Source of the DNA: Ignavibacteria bacterium
Lineage (GTDB): Bacteria; Bacteroidota; Ignavibacteria; Kapaibacteriales; UBA961
Reading direction: 5' to 3'
Assembly: GCA_016720145.1 (NCBI GenBank)
Contig: JADJXV010000028.1
Coordinates: 327,655-391,654, forward strand
DNA: 64,000 nucleotides
The first letter of the stretch is position 1. Each line of letters opens with the position of its first letter. The translations under genes and the position numbers were made by a program. This document shows positions 1-9,459 of this stretch, one piece after another. The notes below the pieces were generated by a model. The model saw only the letters and a program-made list of their open reading frames with translations. It searched no databases and had not been told where the DNA came from.

Positions 1-1
1 A

Positions 2-574
2 ATGCGGCTTGGCAATCGTTCTGTCGTAGTCGAAGATAATGTGCCGTTACCGGCAGTCTATATGTCATTTCATACCGATGGATTTTTGGATAAAAGAGCT
101 GTTCGTGCCGATATACTGGCAGGAATCATAGGCGAAGGTAGGAGTTCAAGATTCTACAAATCACTCGTTTATAATCGCCAAATCGCTTCTTCTGCCTTTG
201 CATTTGCCGATCAAAGGGAATTGTCGTCGCTCTTTACGATATCGGCGACTGCTGCTTCGCCGGATATTACTTGTGATGAGTTAAGTGCCGCTCTTTTGGC
301 AGAATTAACGGAAGTAATCGAAAACGGCATCACAGAAACAGAAATTCTCAAAGCTAGAAATTCCCTCAAAACTGGCATATCATATCCTTTGCAAACTGCT
401 ACAGGAGTTGCAGATACCGTCACCCAACAGACACTGTTTTGGAATGATCCATTCCGAATAAACACTGCGCTTTCACGTTTCTCTGCATATTCAGCTAAGG
501 ATATTCAGGACTATGCTCGTGAAATTATTCGTCCTGAAAATATGGTGCGCGTTGATATTATTCCTGCAGGCTGA
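2..574 (+). CDS. M16 family peptidase, C-terminal part (truncated by window start)
   Basis: This is the last 190 residues of what looks like a zinc-dependent M16 (pitrilysin/insulinase-like) peptidase. The reading frame is open at the window edge, so the true start and the HxxEH zinc site lie outside. What is visible fits the non-catalytic C-terminal M16 domain: a run containing GEGRSSRFYKSLV (the usual loop where this domain begins), then a helical stretch with EVIENGITETEILKARNSLK, ending in a short VRVDIIPAG strand. Such domains help form the closed chamber that holds the peptide substrate. A strong rho-independent terminator follows within 25 bases of the stop, so this is the end of its operon. 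The assignment rests on recognised fold patterns, not on active-site residues. Confidence 0.72.
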   Translation: MRLGNRSVVVEDNVPLPAVYMSFHTDGFLDKRAVRADILAGIIGEGRSSRFYKSLVYNRQIASSAFAFADQRELSSLFTISATAASPDITCDELSAALLAELTEVIENGITETEILKARNSLKTGISYPLQTATGVADTVTQQTLFWNDPFRINTALSRFSAYSAKDIQDYAREIIRPENMVRVDIIPAG

Positions 575-598
575 GGGAGCAATGAGATAATTCATTTG

Positions 599-653
599 AA
601 AAGCGGAATGACGCTGTGAAGGATTTTCGCATCGTTCATTCCGCTTTTTTATT
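599..653 (+). terminator. Rho-independent terminator after M16 peptidase
   Basis: The stem AAAAGCGGAATGA pairs with TCATTCCGCTTTT across a loop of about 20 bases and is followed by a T-run. It lies 24 bases after the stop codon of the peptidase. Confidence 0.85.
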
Positions 654-753
654 CCAATACGGCTTGGAGTACACTACGTTCATTACCCAATTAATCTTTG
701 TATTTTTGTTCTAATCTCAATCTCAATTCCGACATAATTCCCTTTGCTTTCGT

Positions 754-1878
754 ATGGATTCAACCTACACCCCGCCTGATGAACTGACACCGCAGATTCC
801 CCGTATCCGATTGAAAACATACATGTTGCATTTGTTGTTGTTTGTATTGACTATAGCCGCAACATCAATTTCAGGAACTACTTGGGCAGGGAAAGATTAT
901 ACAGAAATTATGAATTGGCATTACGGTCTCACGTATTCTTTGCTCCTGATGGCATTTCTTACTGCACATGAATTTGGGCATTATTTCGCTGCCCGCTATC
1001 ATAAAGTTGATGCTTCTCTTCCCTACTTTATACCGATGCCGGTGCCGATATTATCTCCGTTCGGGACATTTGGAGCGTATATCAAGACGCGAACGCCGAT
1101 TATGAGTCGCAAAGCACTCTTTGACATTGGTTCAGCAGGACCTCTCGCAGGATTTGTGGTGTGTTTTATTATACTGTGCGTAGGATTTTTAAATCTCCCA
1201 CCGAAAGAATTTCTCTATACAATTCACCCTGAATTCCTCCTCAATGGAGGTGAACCAATTCCGTATGGTTTGCATTTTGGGACGACAATGCTCTACGATT
1301 TAACAGCATCGATCTTGGCACCAACGAATGCATATTTACCACCAATGAATGAAATGTATCACTATCCATTTCTATGTGTAGGTTGGTTCGGAATGTTTGT
1401 CACAGCCCTGAATATGCTCCCGATGGGACAGCTTGACGGTGGGCATGTGGTGTATGCAATGTTCGGCAAACGCCAAAAACTCATTTCCCGTATTTTCTGG
1501 TGGATCCTTCTCATCATCGGTATGGGTTCATTTGTTGAAATAATTGTCGATTCCATGGAAATTCAAGTACTGAACTACGCGCCGTCGAGTAGATTACTTG
1601 ACGCGATTGAATGGATCAAAATCAATGGAGCCTGGTATTTCACAGGGTGGAACGGTTGGATGTTTTGGGTGATAATTACACGATTTTTTATAAAACTTGA
1701 CCATCCGCCGATACGAACAGGTAAGCGGAAAATCGGCACTCTACGAATGATTGTAGGTTGGGTTACTATTTTGATATTTGTTCTAAGCTTTTCATTTACA
1801 GGTATTTATTATAAACCTGTACCGACAGGCAAAGATTCAAGCGGAATAATGAAGCTCATCGAGAAAACCTTCCCATAG
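754..1878 (+). CDS. Site-2 protease family (M50) membrane metalloprotease
   Basis: This is an intramembrane zinc protease of the S2P/M50 family, 374 residues long. The zinc-binding HEFGH motif is at residues 72-76 inside the second hydrophobic stretch, and the third ligand lies in NMLPMGQLDGGH (about 220-231), the conserved LDG motif of the family. Several further membrane segments are visible, at about 24-42, 132-148, 245-262 and 300-315, and a last one near 330-352. It lacks an obvious PDZ domain, which separates it from RseP, and resembles the compact bacterial and archaeal S2P-like group with a long insertion before the LDG motif. The substrate is unknown. No clear Shine-Dalgarno sequence precedes the ATG. 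It is followed 58 bases later by meaB on the same strand. Confidence 0.85.
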   Translation: MDSTYTPPDELTPQIPRIRLKTYMLHLLLFVLTIAATSISGTTWAGKDYTEIMNWHYGLTYSLLLMAFLTAHEFGHYFAARYHKVDASLPYFIPMPVPILSPFGTFGAYIKTRTPIMSRKALFDIGSAGPLAGFVVCFIILCVGFLNLPPKEFLYTIHPEFLLNGGEPIPYGLHFGTTMLYDLTASILAPTNAYLPPMNEMYHYPFLCVGWFGMFVTALNMLPMGQLDGGHVVYAMFGKRQKLISRIFWWILLIIGMGSFVEIIVDSMEIQVLNYAPSSRLLDAIEWIKINGAWYFTGWNGWMFWVIITRFFIKLDHPPIRTGKRKIGTLRMIVGWVTILIFVLSFSFTGIYYKPVPTGKDSSGIMKLIEKTFP

Positions 1879-1936
1879 TCCTAAGAATTTCAATGAATGA
1901 CAATGAGAATCTTCAATACTCATTCCATGCAGCACA

Positions 1937-2938
1937 ATGATTACTTACTCAATAGATGAACTTTTCGACGGTATTCGTGCAGGAAATAGGCGTTTACTTG
2001 CGAAAGCAATATCCCTCATAGAGAGTGAACGTGAAGCAGACAGAGTGATCGCGCAAGACCTTCTGACAAAGGTACTTCCATTCACAGGGAAATCTCAACG
2101 TATTGGAATTACCGGCGCTCCCGGCGTAGGCAAAAGTACATTTATTGAGTCGTTTGGGTTGCATGTGATATCGAAAGGACACACGGTCGCTGTCCTGACT
2201 ATCGACCCTAGCAGCGCGCGATCTGGTGGGAGTATTCTCGGAGATAAAACTCGAATGCATGAGCTCTCACAGAATTCCAAAGCTTATATCAGGCCATCTC
2301 CCTCGCATGGAACGCTCGGCGGGGTAGCACACGCAACTCGGGAAGTGATGCTGTTGTGTGAGGCGGCGGGATTTGATGTGGTAATTATCGAGACAGTGGG
2401 AGTCGGTCAGTCCGAAACAGAAGTCGCCTCGATGGTCGATCTCTTCATGGCACTCATGCTCCCGAATGCAGGCGATGAATTACAAGGAATTAAACGCGGT
2501 ATCATGGAAATGGGCGATATATTTGTCATCACCAAAGCAGATGGAGAACAGGTCAATCAGGCACAGCTTGCGTTTCAGCAGATGAGAGCTGTGCTGCGTT
2601 TGCTCAGACCAAAGTCCTCTCATTGGTCGCCTAAAGTGTTTGCTGTCAGTGCGTTAGAATCAAAAGGAATTTCTGATGTTTGGGAATGTTGTGATACATT
2701 TTTTACAGAAAGTGAAAAGCATGGTGTACTCGCGACTCAGCGAGCCGCACAAAACAAACACTGGCTTCATAGTTTACTCGAGAATCGTCTGCGACAACGA
2801 TTCTTTGAATTCCCGCCGGTCGCTGATCAATTATCAACAGTGGAACAAGCAGTTATAAAGGGTGAAATACTGCCAACACTTGCAGCAGAGAAATTACTCG
2901 AACTCCTGCCATTCATATCAATCAATACTACAAGATAG
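1937..2938 (+). CDS. meaB: Methylmalonyl-CoA mutase-associated GTPase MeaB (ArgK family)
   Basis: This is a G3E-family P-loop GTPase that guards and reloads adenosylcobalamin-dependent acyl-CoA mutases. It has a Walker A motif GAPGVGKS at residues 60-67, a switch region around DPSSARSGGSILGDKTRM (90-107), ETVGVGQSE (152-160) for the G3 region, and TKAD (199-202) as the base-specificity motif. At 333 residues it has the usual family length, including the C-terminal dimerisation helices. The start codon is followed by a helical N-terminal arm typical of MeaB. No mutase gene (mutA/mutB or similar) is visible in this window, so the partner must be encoded elsewhere. It is probably co-transcribed with the upstream M50 protease, but no functional link is evident. 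Confidence 0.93.
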   Translation: MITYSIDELFDGIRAGNRRLLAKAISLIESEREADRVIAQDLLTKVLPFTGKSQRIGITGAPGVGKSTFIESFGLHVISKGHTVAVLTIDPSSARSGGSILGDKTRMHELSQNSKAYIRPSPSHGTLGGVAHATREVMLLCEAAGFDVVIIETVGVGQSETEVASMVDLFMALMLPNAGDELQGIKRGIMEMGDIFVITKADGEQVNQAQLAFQQMRAVLRLLRPKSSHWSPKVFAVSALESKGISDVWECCDTFFTESEKHGVLATQRAAQNKHWLHSLLENRLRQRFFEFPPVADQLSTVEQAVIKGEILPTLAAEKLLELLPFISINTTR

Positions 2939-3283
2939 TTAGTGCTACATTTGTGTACTGAACTTATTGGTGCAAATAGTAAACCTTAGTAGAAAATGAC
3001 CTATAAAGCTTACCCTAAACCCTTATTATTATATTCTCCTTCTCTCAATTCATGGCACTATTGCAAATAAGGTTGTCATACAAATTGGAATACAAGAGCA
3101 AATGTCAGATTAGAATCAGCATAGTTTATATATGGTTAGATAATGTACGAATTAATCTATGAAGCATCCAGTACAATTTGACCAAAAACAAGATAGTTTA
3201 ACTATAATACATAAATAGTAGTATGTTTGTTTGTCAGTAATCTGAATATGTAATACTTTCTTTTAAATTCTAAGGACATACAC
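2939..3283. other. Intergenic region, nothing recognised
   Basis: This 345-base AT-rich stretch lies between meaB and the lipoprotein gene. No open frame, strong hairpin or repeat could be supported. It must contain the promoter of the following lipoprotein gene, but no promoter box was clear enough to call. Confidence 0.6.
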
Positions 3284-4277
3284 ATGAAAACACAACGTAC
3301 GAATTCGTTCGTTCTCATCCTCTGCATTGCGATGATCGCTATAAGCGGTTGTAAAGAGTCAAGTTCGACGACAAATCCAACTGGTACATCGCTGACCGGC
3401 ACATTGGTCTATGACATTCCATCGGGAGATAATAACATTGGCATGTACAGCTTTTCGTCGCAAAGTGCAAGCGTAGCTTTTAAAGACGGGCACTGTCCGA
3501 CATGGATGCCAAACGGTGAAGTACTCTATGAAGTACCGAGCGACTTACTTCCGGATTCAGATTGGAAAATCGCAACTATAGCTCAAAACGGTACCAACAA
3601 AAAAGTACTTCTCGACTCGAAGATGTTTAATCTGCTCGTTAAAAAGTCCAAAAATGTCGAAGGACGGACAAACTATTTGCTTTAATTATTGGATAGGCGG
3701 GACAGGTGGACCTGAAATTCATACAGGACATTCTACTCTTTTGATGAAAGCAGATGGTACGCTGACCTTTTCTATCGATAGTTTATTCGACGGATCGTGG
3801 CTGCCTAATGGAGGTTTGGTTATGTCTGCAACGGTTGATCAGCTCTATGGTGAAAAAACCTTCCGTCCGGAGGGATTATACTTGATTTCAGCCGATTTAT
3901 CGACGGGTACTACTATCGGTACCGGTCTTGTCAAGCCAAAACATCCGGCTGCAAGCCCCGATGGAAAACGGGTTGCATTTTCGATGAACGGACATATTTG
4001 GGTAATAAATATCGATGGTACAGGACTCCGGCAAGTGACGACAGGCACCAAATTAGAAACAAGTCCATGTTGGTCGCCTGATGGAAAGTATATTGCTTGT
4101 AGCAGTTACGGTGTGTTTGAGTCTTCATCATACAGCGCTATTGCAGCCGTCCCGGCTGATAATGCTACGGTGATTGATCTTGTTAATTCCTCATCGTATT
4201 GGGTCAAAGATGTAAGCCAGAGTTCGAACATTACACAAGGACGGTTGACAATTTCGTCGTCAATTTCATGGAAATAA
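3284..4277 (+). pseudogene. TolB-like beta-propeller lipoprotein, split by a single frameshift
   Basis: This encodes a secreted lipoprotein with a lipobox AISGC near residue 22, followed by WD40/TolB-type propeller repeats (PDGKRVAFSMNG and WSPDGKYIACSS are classic repeat signatures). The frame is open from 3284 to 3685 and resumes in another frame from about 3648 to 4277. Removing one A from the AAAAA run at 3641-3645 joins the two as NLLVKSPKMSKDGQTICF, which aligns with HPRISYNQKYVVYES in the intact paralogue at 36657-37529. The break is therefore one inserted base, either a real inactivating mutation or a sequencing error in a homopolymer. The restored protein would be about 330 residues. 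The function is unknown; surface-attached propellers of this sort usually bind partners rather than catalyse. Confidence 0.85.
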
Positions 4278-4326
4278 TTGACTTGTACAGTACATTAGGT
4301 ATATGAGTAATCAAGTAAATTAGTCA

Positions 4327-4374
4327 ACAAAAAAAGCCGGAATTCACTATAATGAATTCCGGCTTTTTCATTCT
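4327..4374. terminator. Bidirectional terminator between lipoprotein and methyltransferase
   Basis: The stem AAAAAGCCGGAATTCA pairs with TGAATTCCGGCTTTTT. It has A-runs on one side and T-runs on the other, so it can serve both of the converging genes. Confidence 0.85.
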
Positions 4375-4444
4375 AATATAGTAATTGAATAAAGAAGTAC
4401 TTTAGTGTGCAGAATTAGAGGCGTGATTTTTTATCAATTCCAAT

Positions 4445-5204
4445 TTACTTCGAATGCACATATATATCACCCCACGCTCCTTCATTTTTTCGTATGTATG
4501 CTATCAATTCTTCTTTGGTAACCCATTTATTTAGATTTAGTTGCATGCTTTCACCAAACGACACATTATATTCGGTATTGCCTAATTCTGAAAGAAGTGA
4601 CAAACATTCTTCGGCATCATCAAAAAAAATACTCGTAAATTCAAATGATATATACGGTATTTTGTGGTGTAGTCCGGCAAGTACATTTTTTTCATACCCT
4701 TCCACATCAATTTTACAGAATTTTGGGAGGGAATATTTGTCGATTAATGAATCAATGGTGTCCATCTTTACAGTTTCTGTGGTATTCCACTCGGTGTAAT
4801 TTCCGAATCCTTGTGTCGATTTCCATCGGTCGGACATGGTTGAAAAGATGTTCAATTCATCGCTGACCGATAATTCCGCTGTACCGGTTTCAGCGCCTAA
4901 AGCTAATTGTTCAATGAAAACATTGGTATTGTGTAAGTGTTTTTTTTTTCAACGCAGTTACACATTTAGATTGTGGTTCGACAGCTACGACTTTCGCCCC
5001 AAGCTCGGAGAAAATTTGTGTTCGGTTGCCAATATTTGCACCAATATCAAAGACGACATCACCGGTATTGATAAAATGGCTGTAAAAATCCTTCCTCTGC
5101 CGAATTTCTCGCTGTTCATTACCGCTGATTTTGTTGTAGAATACTCTGAAATTTCTGTATATCGACAGAATGCCAATCTTCTTCAGTACAGTTCTGCTAT
5201 TCAT
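4445..5204 (-). pseudogene. FkbM-family methyltransferase, split by a frameshift in an A10 run
   Basis: This encodes a SAM-dependent methyltransferase of the FkbM type, often acting on sugars of surface glycans. The N-terminal part (5204 down to 4911) has motif I in DVVFDIGANIGNRT and an acidic VVAVEP ribose-binding end. The C-terminal part (from about 4950 down to 4445) has the typical CKIDVEGYEKNVLAGL region that defines FkbM proteins. The two are in different frames. On the coding strand a run of ten A (positions 4949-4940) codes KKK; with one A fewer the frame continues as ALKKKHLHNTNVFIEQLALG and runs into the second part without a stop. The full product would be about 253 residues, the normal size. 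Homopolymer slippage, sequencing error and genuine loss cannot be told apart here. It stands alone, converging on the lipoprotein. Confidence 0.85.
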
Positions 5205-5579
5205 ATAATTACTCCAAGTAATTGTAATGGTTCTGAAAATACATTGTTTGAATTAGTTGGAAGAATAGTGGCATTCCTCAATTTGTCGATGGAAGACGTA
5301 ATCTAACATATACTAGAACAACTTGACAGGCTGATTGTGACGGAACCGTATTGTTTACTAAAGAATAACAAAAAAAATCAACTTCATTCTAAAAATTAGC
5401 GGTATCCGCGTGCCAACTGGGAGACGTTATTTGGTAATTTGTTGAACACTTCGACAAGCTCAGTGTGACGGAACCATATTGTATATGTATCACTTACGAC
5501 TTATGACTTACTACTAACTACTTACGACTTATCACTTACGACTTACCGACTTACCACTTACTACTTACCACTAAACTAC
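5205..5579. repeat. Intergenic region with dispersed repeats and a TAAGTCG-type array
   Basis: No gene is visible. At 5370-5475 lies a copy of a dispersed element (a segment reading AAAAATTAGCGGTATCCGCG, then TTGAACACTTCGACAAGCTC, then AGTGTGACGGAAC) that recurs at 18187-18290 and elsewhere. From about 5484 to 5579 comes a degenerate array of ACTTACGACTTAC words, that is GTAAGTCG read on the minus strand, ending directly at the purH stop codon. Confidence 0.8.
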
Positions 5580-7127
5580 CTAATGCCTAAAATGCCTCAT
5601 CCCGGTCATCATCATAGCGATGGAATTCTCATCGGCTGCGGCGATGACTTCCGCGTCACGCACCGATCCACCCGGCTGAATAACGGCAGTCGCGCCTGCT
5701 TCGACTGCTTGGAGGAGACCATCGGCAAACGGGAAAAACGCGTCACTTGCGACCGCGCTTCCGGTGAGATCAATTCCGGCGTCATGTGCTTTTTTGACGG
5801 CAATTCGAGCAGAGTCAACGCGGGACATTTGTCCGGCACCGATGGCGAGAGTGCGGTCTTTGGCGGCGTAAATTATAGCGTTGGACTTGACGTGTTTTGC
5901 GACGCGCCATGCGAACATCAAAGCGGCACGTTCATCCTCGGTTGGTTCACGCTTTGTCACGGTTTTCAATGCTGATTCATCGAGTAATTCTGTGTCATCG
6001 GTCTGCACGAGGAGTCCGCCGGCGACTGATTTGACTTGTCGTTGCATTGCTTTTCGAAGAGCTGCATAGTCCACAGTCATAAGACGACGATCACGTTTTT
6101 TGCGGAGTAAATCGAGGGCTTCGTCGGTAAAGTCAGGCGCAATCAACACTTCAGCGAATAAGCTGTGGACGGTTTGAGCAAATTCAAGATCAATTGTGCG
6201 ATTGACAGCAATAATTCCACCAAACGGCGAGACAGTGTCTGTTGCAAACGCCTTGGCATACGCATCACTAAGAGTCGTACCGGAGCCAACTCCGCAAGGA
6301 TTGGTATGTTTGATAATTACAACCGTCGGTTCGGTGAATTCGAGCGATAATTTCGCGGCTGCATCAATATCGATAATGTTGTTATAGGAGAGTTCCTTGC
6401 CATGGACTTGCCGGAAAATTGATGTGAAATTTCCATATAATACTGCTTGCTGATGAGGATTCTCACCATAACGGAGGGATTGTGATTTACGGACGGGGAT
6501 GGAGAGTTCGCCTGGGAACATCAGGCCGGTCTGACTTCGAAAATACCCTGCAATCAACGAGTCATAATATCCTGTATGAGCGAATGCCTCACCTGCAAGC
6601 TCGCGGCGGAGAGATTCCGAAATAGTCTTATCGGCTGTAAGTGAATCAAGAATAGAAGGATAGCGATCCGGATTGACAACGACTGCAGTCCACTTGTAAT
6701 TTTTTGCTGCTGCGCGTACCATTGCCGGTCCGCCGATGTCGATATTTTCAACGATGTCGTCGTGAGTGGAAGTTGGATTGGTAAGAGTTTTTTCAAAGGG
6801 ATAGAGGTTCACAATGAGCAGGTCGATTGACTTGATGCCATGCTCGCTCATCTGCTGTTGGTGGCTTGTGTTATCGAGCACGCCGAGGAGTCCGCCGTGG
6901 ATTTTGGGTTGGAGCGTTTTCACGCGTCCGTCCATAATTTCCGGAAAACCTGTGTAGTCACTCACACTTTGGACTGTGATTCCGTGTTCGCGGAGGAGCG
7001 AAGCCGTTCCGCCGGTGGAGAGAATTTCAATGCCGAGTTCATGGAGTTTCTGAGCAAAGTCAACAATGTCTGTTTTATCGGAAACACTTATCAATGCACG
7101 GGTTACGCGGTAGGAATCTGGGGTCAT
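5580..7127 (-). CDS. purH: Bifunctional AICAR formyltransferase / IMP cyclohydrolase
   Basis: PurH catalyses the last two steps of de novo purine synthesis: formylation of AICAR with 10-formyl-tetrahydrofolate, then ring closure to IMP. The protein has 515 residues, the standard length. The N-terminal MGS-like cyclohydrolase domain shows ISVSDKTD (13-20), STGGT (37-41) and GRVKTLQPKIHGG (67-79). The formyltransferase domain shows RYGENPHQ (219-226) and KHTNPCG (273-279) with the catalytic Lys and His. It ends in GGSVRDAEVI and MTGMRHFRH, as usual. No frame defect is seen. It is read leftward. Its stop codon is followed at once by a TAAGTCG-type array, and mltG lies upstream on the same strand, separated by two hairpins. 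Confidence 0.97.
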   Translation of the reverse strand: MTPDSYRVTRALISVSDKTDIVDFAQKLHELGIEILSTGGTASLLREHGITVQSVSDYTGFPEIMDGRVKTLQPKIHGGLLGVLDNTSHQQQMSEHGIKSIDLLIVNLYPFEKTLTNPTSTHDDIVENIDIGGPAMVRAAAKNYKWTAVVVNPDRYPSILDSLTADKTISESLRRELAGEAFAHTGYYDSLIAGYFRSQTGLMFPGELSIPVRKSQSLRYGENPHQQAVLYGNFTSIFRQVHGKELSYNNIIDIDAAAKLSLEFTEPTVVIIKHTNPCGVGSGTTLSDAYAKAFATDTVSPFGGIIAVNRTIDLEFAQTVHSLFAEVLIAPDFTDEALDLLRKKRDRRLMTVDYAALRKAMQRQVKSVAGGLLVQTDDTELLDESALKTVTKREPTEDERAALMFAWRVAKHVKSNAIIYAAKDRTLAIGAGQMSRVDSARIAVKKAHDAGIDLTGSAVASDAFFPFADGLLQAVEAGATAVIQPGGSVRDAEVIAAADENSIAMMMTGMRHFRH

Positions 7128-7208
7128 AATAATAAAATTGAGATTTTGGGAATATATGTTTGTGATTCGATTACTATTACTAAAATAACGCTTTCAGCTT
7201 CAACTCCT

Positions 7209-7281
7209 CCCGAGAGTATCGTTTCTTAACGATGCCCTCGGTTTTCACGATGAGAGTATTGTTTCCCAACGAGCCTCGGTT
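7209..7281 (-). repeat. Two tandem copies of a CCGAG...CTCGG hairpin repeat
   Basis: The first copy pairs CCGAG-AGTATCG with CGATG-CCCTCGG around TTTCTTAA. The second, 7245-7281, is a degenerate version. A third, nearly identical copy lies at 17427-17465. Here the pair sits directly after the mltG stop codon and may end its transcription. Confidence 0.75.
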
Positions 7282-7290
7282 TAAAAGTAT

Positions 7291-8295
7291 CTACTTCTTC
7301 TTCTTCAACCGATACAACTCCACAGCTTTCTGGTGCTGCGCGTAATTTTTTGAGAATTTGTGTTCATTGCTGCCGTCGCCGATAGCTACAAAATAGATAA
7401 AGTCGTGATTCTCCGGTTCGACTGCTGCTGCTATACTTTCGAGCCCGGGAGAGTTAATTGGTCCCGGTGGAAGTCCTTCGTATTTATAGGTGTTATATGG
7501 ACTGTCTATCTCAAGATCTCGGTAGAATAAATGGCGCTGTTCTCCAATCGCATATTGCACTGTCGGGTCTGCCTCGAGTTTCATGCTTTTCTTTAATCGA
7601 TTGATATACACACCCGCTACACGTTTACGTTCACCCGAGGTTGGCGTCTCTGCCTCGACGATCGAAGCGAGAGTGAGAATCTCTCTCCGCGTTTTCTTGG
7701 CTTCTTTGGCAAGCGATGAAAATTTGACATCCCACAGCTTGTCTTGTTCATCAAGCAGGCGGTCGATTACTTCTCGTGTTGGCTGCTTCCAGAAGAAATT
7801 ATACGTCTCCGGCATGAGATATCCCTCAATGGAACTCCCTTTAATCCCACGTGCTTTCAGCAATGAATCATCTTTCGCCATCTTCATAAATTCACTCGAA
7901 TCAATGCCGATCAACTTCGCCGAAATCTGTGCAAATTTCGTGAGAGAAATACCTTCAGGATAGACAACATTTACTGTAAAAGACTGTTTGCCTGAGAAAA
8001 TTGACCGCATTAATTGCCAGTGCGATTGCTGTCCGGAAAAACGGTAATAGCCGGCATAAAGGCGTTTATTCCCAAAAAAAGAATAGATTTTGGATGTCCA
8101 TTTAAAGATAAACGGAGAGGAAATGATCTTTTTATCAGCGAGGAGCAATGTTGCTTTTGCAATTGTGGTGCGGGTTGGTATCTGCACATCAATTTGATCG
8201 GTCACGGGTAATGGTCTGAATAATTCATACACCGCATAGCAGCAGAACAGCGTGATGATGAGCAAAAGAAGCAAGAGTATGCGCTTAACATTCAT
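7291..8295 (-). CDS. mltG: Endolytic transglycosylase MltG
   Basis: MltG cuts nascent peptidoglycan glycan strands and so sets their length; it acts at the inner membrane. The 334-residue protein has an N-terminal membrane anchor (residues 5-24), a LysM-like stretch at about 35-110, and the YceG catalytic domain. Key features are YPEGISLTKFAQ (112-123), IEGYLMPETYNF (156-167), SIVEAET (211-217) with catalytic Glu214, and NTYKYEGLPPGPINSPG (268-284). The C-terminus carries HKFSKNYAQHQKAV, typical of the family. The stop codon is followed by the hairpin pair at 7209-7281, so it is likely transcribed apart from purH. The assignment is secure from the conserved motifs. Confidence 0.95.
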   Translation of the reverse strand: MNVKRILLLLLLIITLFCCYAVYELFRPLPVTDQIDVQIPTRTTIAKATLLLADKKIISSPFIFKWTSKIYSFFGNKRLYAGYYRFSGQQSHWQLMRSIFSGKQSFTVNVVYPEGISLTKFAQISAKLIGIDSSEFMKMAKDDSLLKARGIKGSSIEGYLMPETYNFFWKQPTREVIDRLLDEQDKLWDVKFSSLAKEAKKTRREILTLASIVEAETPTSGERKRVAGVYINRLKKSMKLEADPTVQYAIGEQRHLFYRDLEIDSPYNTYKYEGLPPGPINSPGLESIAAAVEPENHDFIYFVAIGDGSNEHKFSKNYAQHQKAVELYRLKKKK

Positions 8296-8340
8296 GCGAA
8301 AGGGGAGATGGAGAGAATAAAAAGAATTGGATGAAACGAG

Positions 8341-9459
8341 TTAAAAATTAACCGAAACGCTACTGTTTTTTGTGCTGTTGATAGAGAATTTTACGTTGGA
8401 ATGTTCGGCAAAATGGAATTGAACTTCCTCGCCGATTTTGACTGCTTCATAGAACTCCTGAGGAATGTCGTATTCCTGATTATTAAAGGAGATACACCAG
8501 AATTTTGATCCATTGTTTACCCCATGACGTTTGTCAGTAATCACCGTTCGGCGGGTTATTTTCATGCCGGATGTGAGGTCGAGAGTATAGGGTAAGAGTC
8601 TTTTTTGCAGCCGCAGCGCTTGAACAAGCATCGGCAAAATTACGATGAATTGCGTGAGTGTAAATCGCGAATGCTGAATTTCCTGCCAGATGGTCCCATC
8701 CATGATCAAAATTCGCATTGCCAGATAACACCAAAGCGGCACCGACACCCAACGAAATGTGCGGATGATAAACCGACGTTTGGCGCGCTTAAGAAGCTCC
8801 TCTTCGCTCTCGCTCATGGGATAGGAGGAGTCGGAGAAGGTGGACTGCAAACTCGTTCGTGTAGTCTGTATGAGTGCTGAATCATCGGGGGTAAGAGTAG
8901 AAAATCGAGCAGTAGTAGTTCCCGGTGCGCTCTCATTGAGGCGTATCGAGAGAATTTTTTGGGTGAAGGGGAGGCGTTCGATGATAATAGCGTCGTTTTG
9001 GTGGAATTTGCTGTATTGCACTGAGCTCACGGCAATCTCATGCCCGCCGAGCACAAAATAGTAGGAATGAGTGCTCGAGGTAGGGCTGCCCACACCGCTC
9101 GAACTGCTGGAGGTGGAGTGCTTTTCTATTTTGTCGTCGATTATTCCCGTGATAATTGTTTTGGTGCTTTTTTGTAAGTCTTTGTTTTGCTTGAAGTAAT
9201 TTAGAACAACGATAGTAATTGCCATCAGGGCAAAGATAGGTGAAAATACACGGAATGGCCAGAAATCACTGCCCATATAAAAGAAAAATCCCGCTGCTCC
9301 GAGGAGAATCGGCAGGATGAGAAACGACAGAATCGTGCTCAGTCGAAACTCAGAACGTAGCTGCGAGAGCTCGTCAGAGGAGAGGGGAACGGATTGTTCG
9401 GAATAGTTCACGGAGAATTCCAGTTGAATTGAAAGTGCAGACCAATTGCATACACGCAT
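8341..9459 (-). CDS. Uncharacterised membrane protein with two hydrophobic regions
   Basis: I do not recognise this family. The reading frame is open up to 9660, but that would overlap the divergent ATPase gene at 9640, so an internal start is more likely. An ATG at 9459 is used here; a GTG at 9411 preceded by GGA is an alternative. The protein has a pair of membrane segments near its N-terminus, a soluble part with a serine-rich linker (SSSSSGVGSPTSS) and a small beta-rich domain that includes YYFVLGGHEIAVSS. A second pair of membrane segments follows, then another beta-rich tail (KFWCISFNNQEYDIPQEFYEAVKIGEEV). The two membrane-plus-beta modules look like an internal duplication resembling DUF3592-type proteins, but this is a guess. 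It ends 46 bases before mltG begins. Confidence 0.6.
   Translation of the reverse strand: MRVCNWSALSIQLEFSVNYSEQSVPLSSDELSQLRSEFRLSTILSFLILPILLGAAGFFFYMGSDFWPFRVFSPIFALMAITIVVLNYFKQNKDLQKSTKTIITGIIDDKIEKHSTSSSSSGVGSPTSSTHSYYFVLGGHEIAVSSVQYSKFHQNDAIIIERLPFTQKILSIRLNESAPGTTTARFSTLTPDDSALIQTTRTSLQSTFSDSSYPMSESEEELLKRAKRRFIIRTFRWVSVPLWCYLAMRILIMDGTIWQEIQHSRFTLTQFIVILPMLVQALRLQKRLLPYTLDLTSGMKITRRTVITDKRHGVNNGSKFWCISFNNQEYDIPQEFYEAVKIGEEVQFHFAEHSNVKFSINSTKNSSVSVNF

Noticed and set aside
5583..5975. 130-codon open frame antisense to purH
   Set aside because: purH is conserved over its whole length and the opposite frame shows no protein-like pattern.
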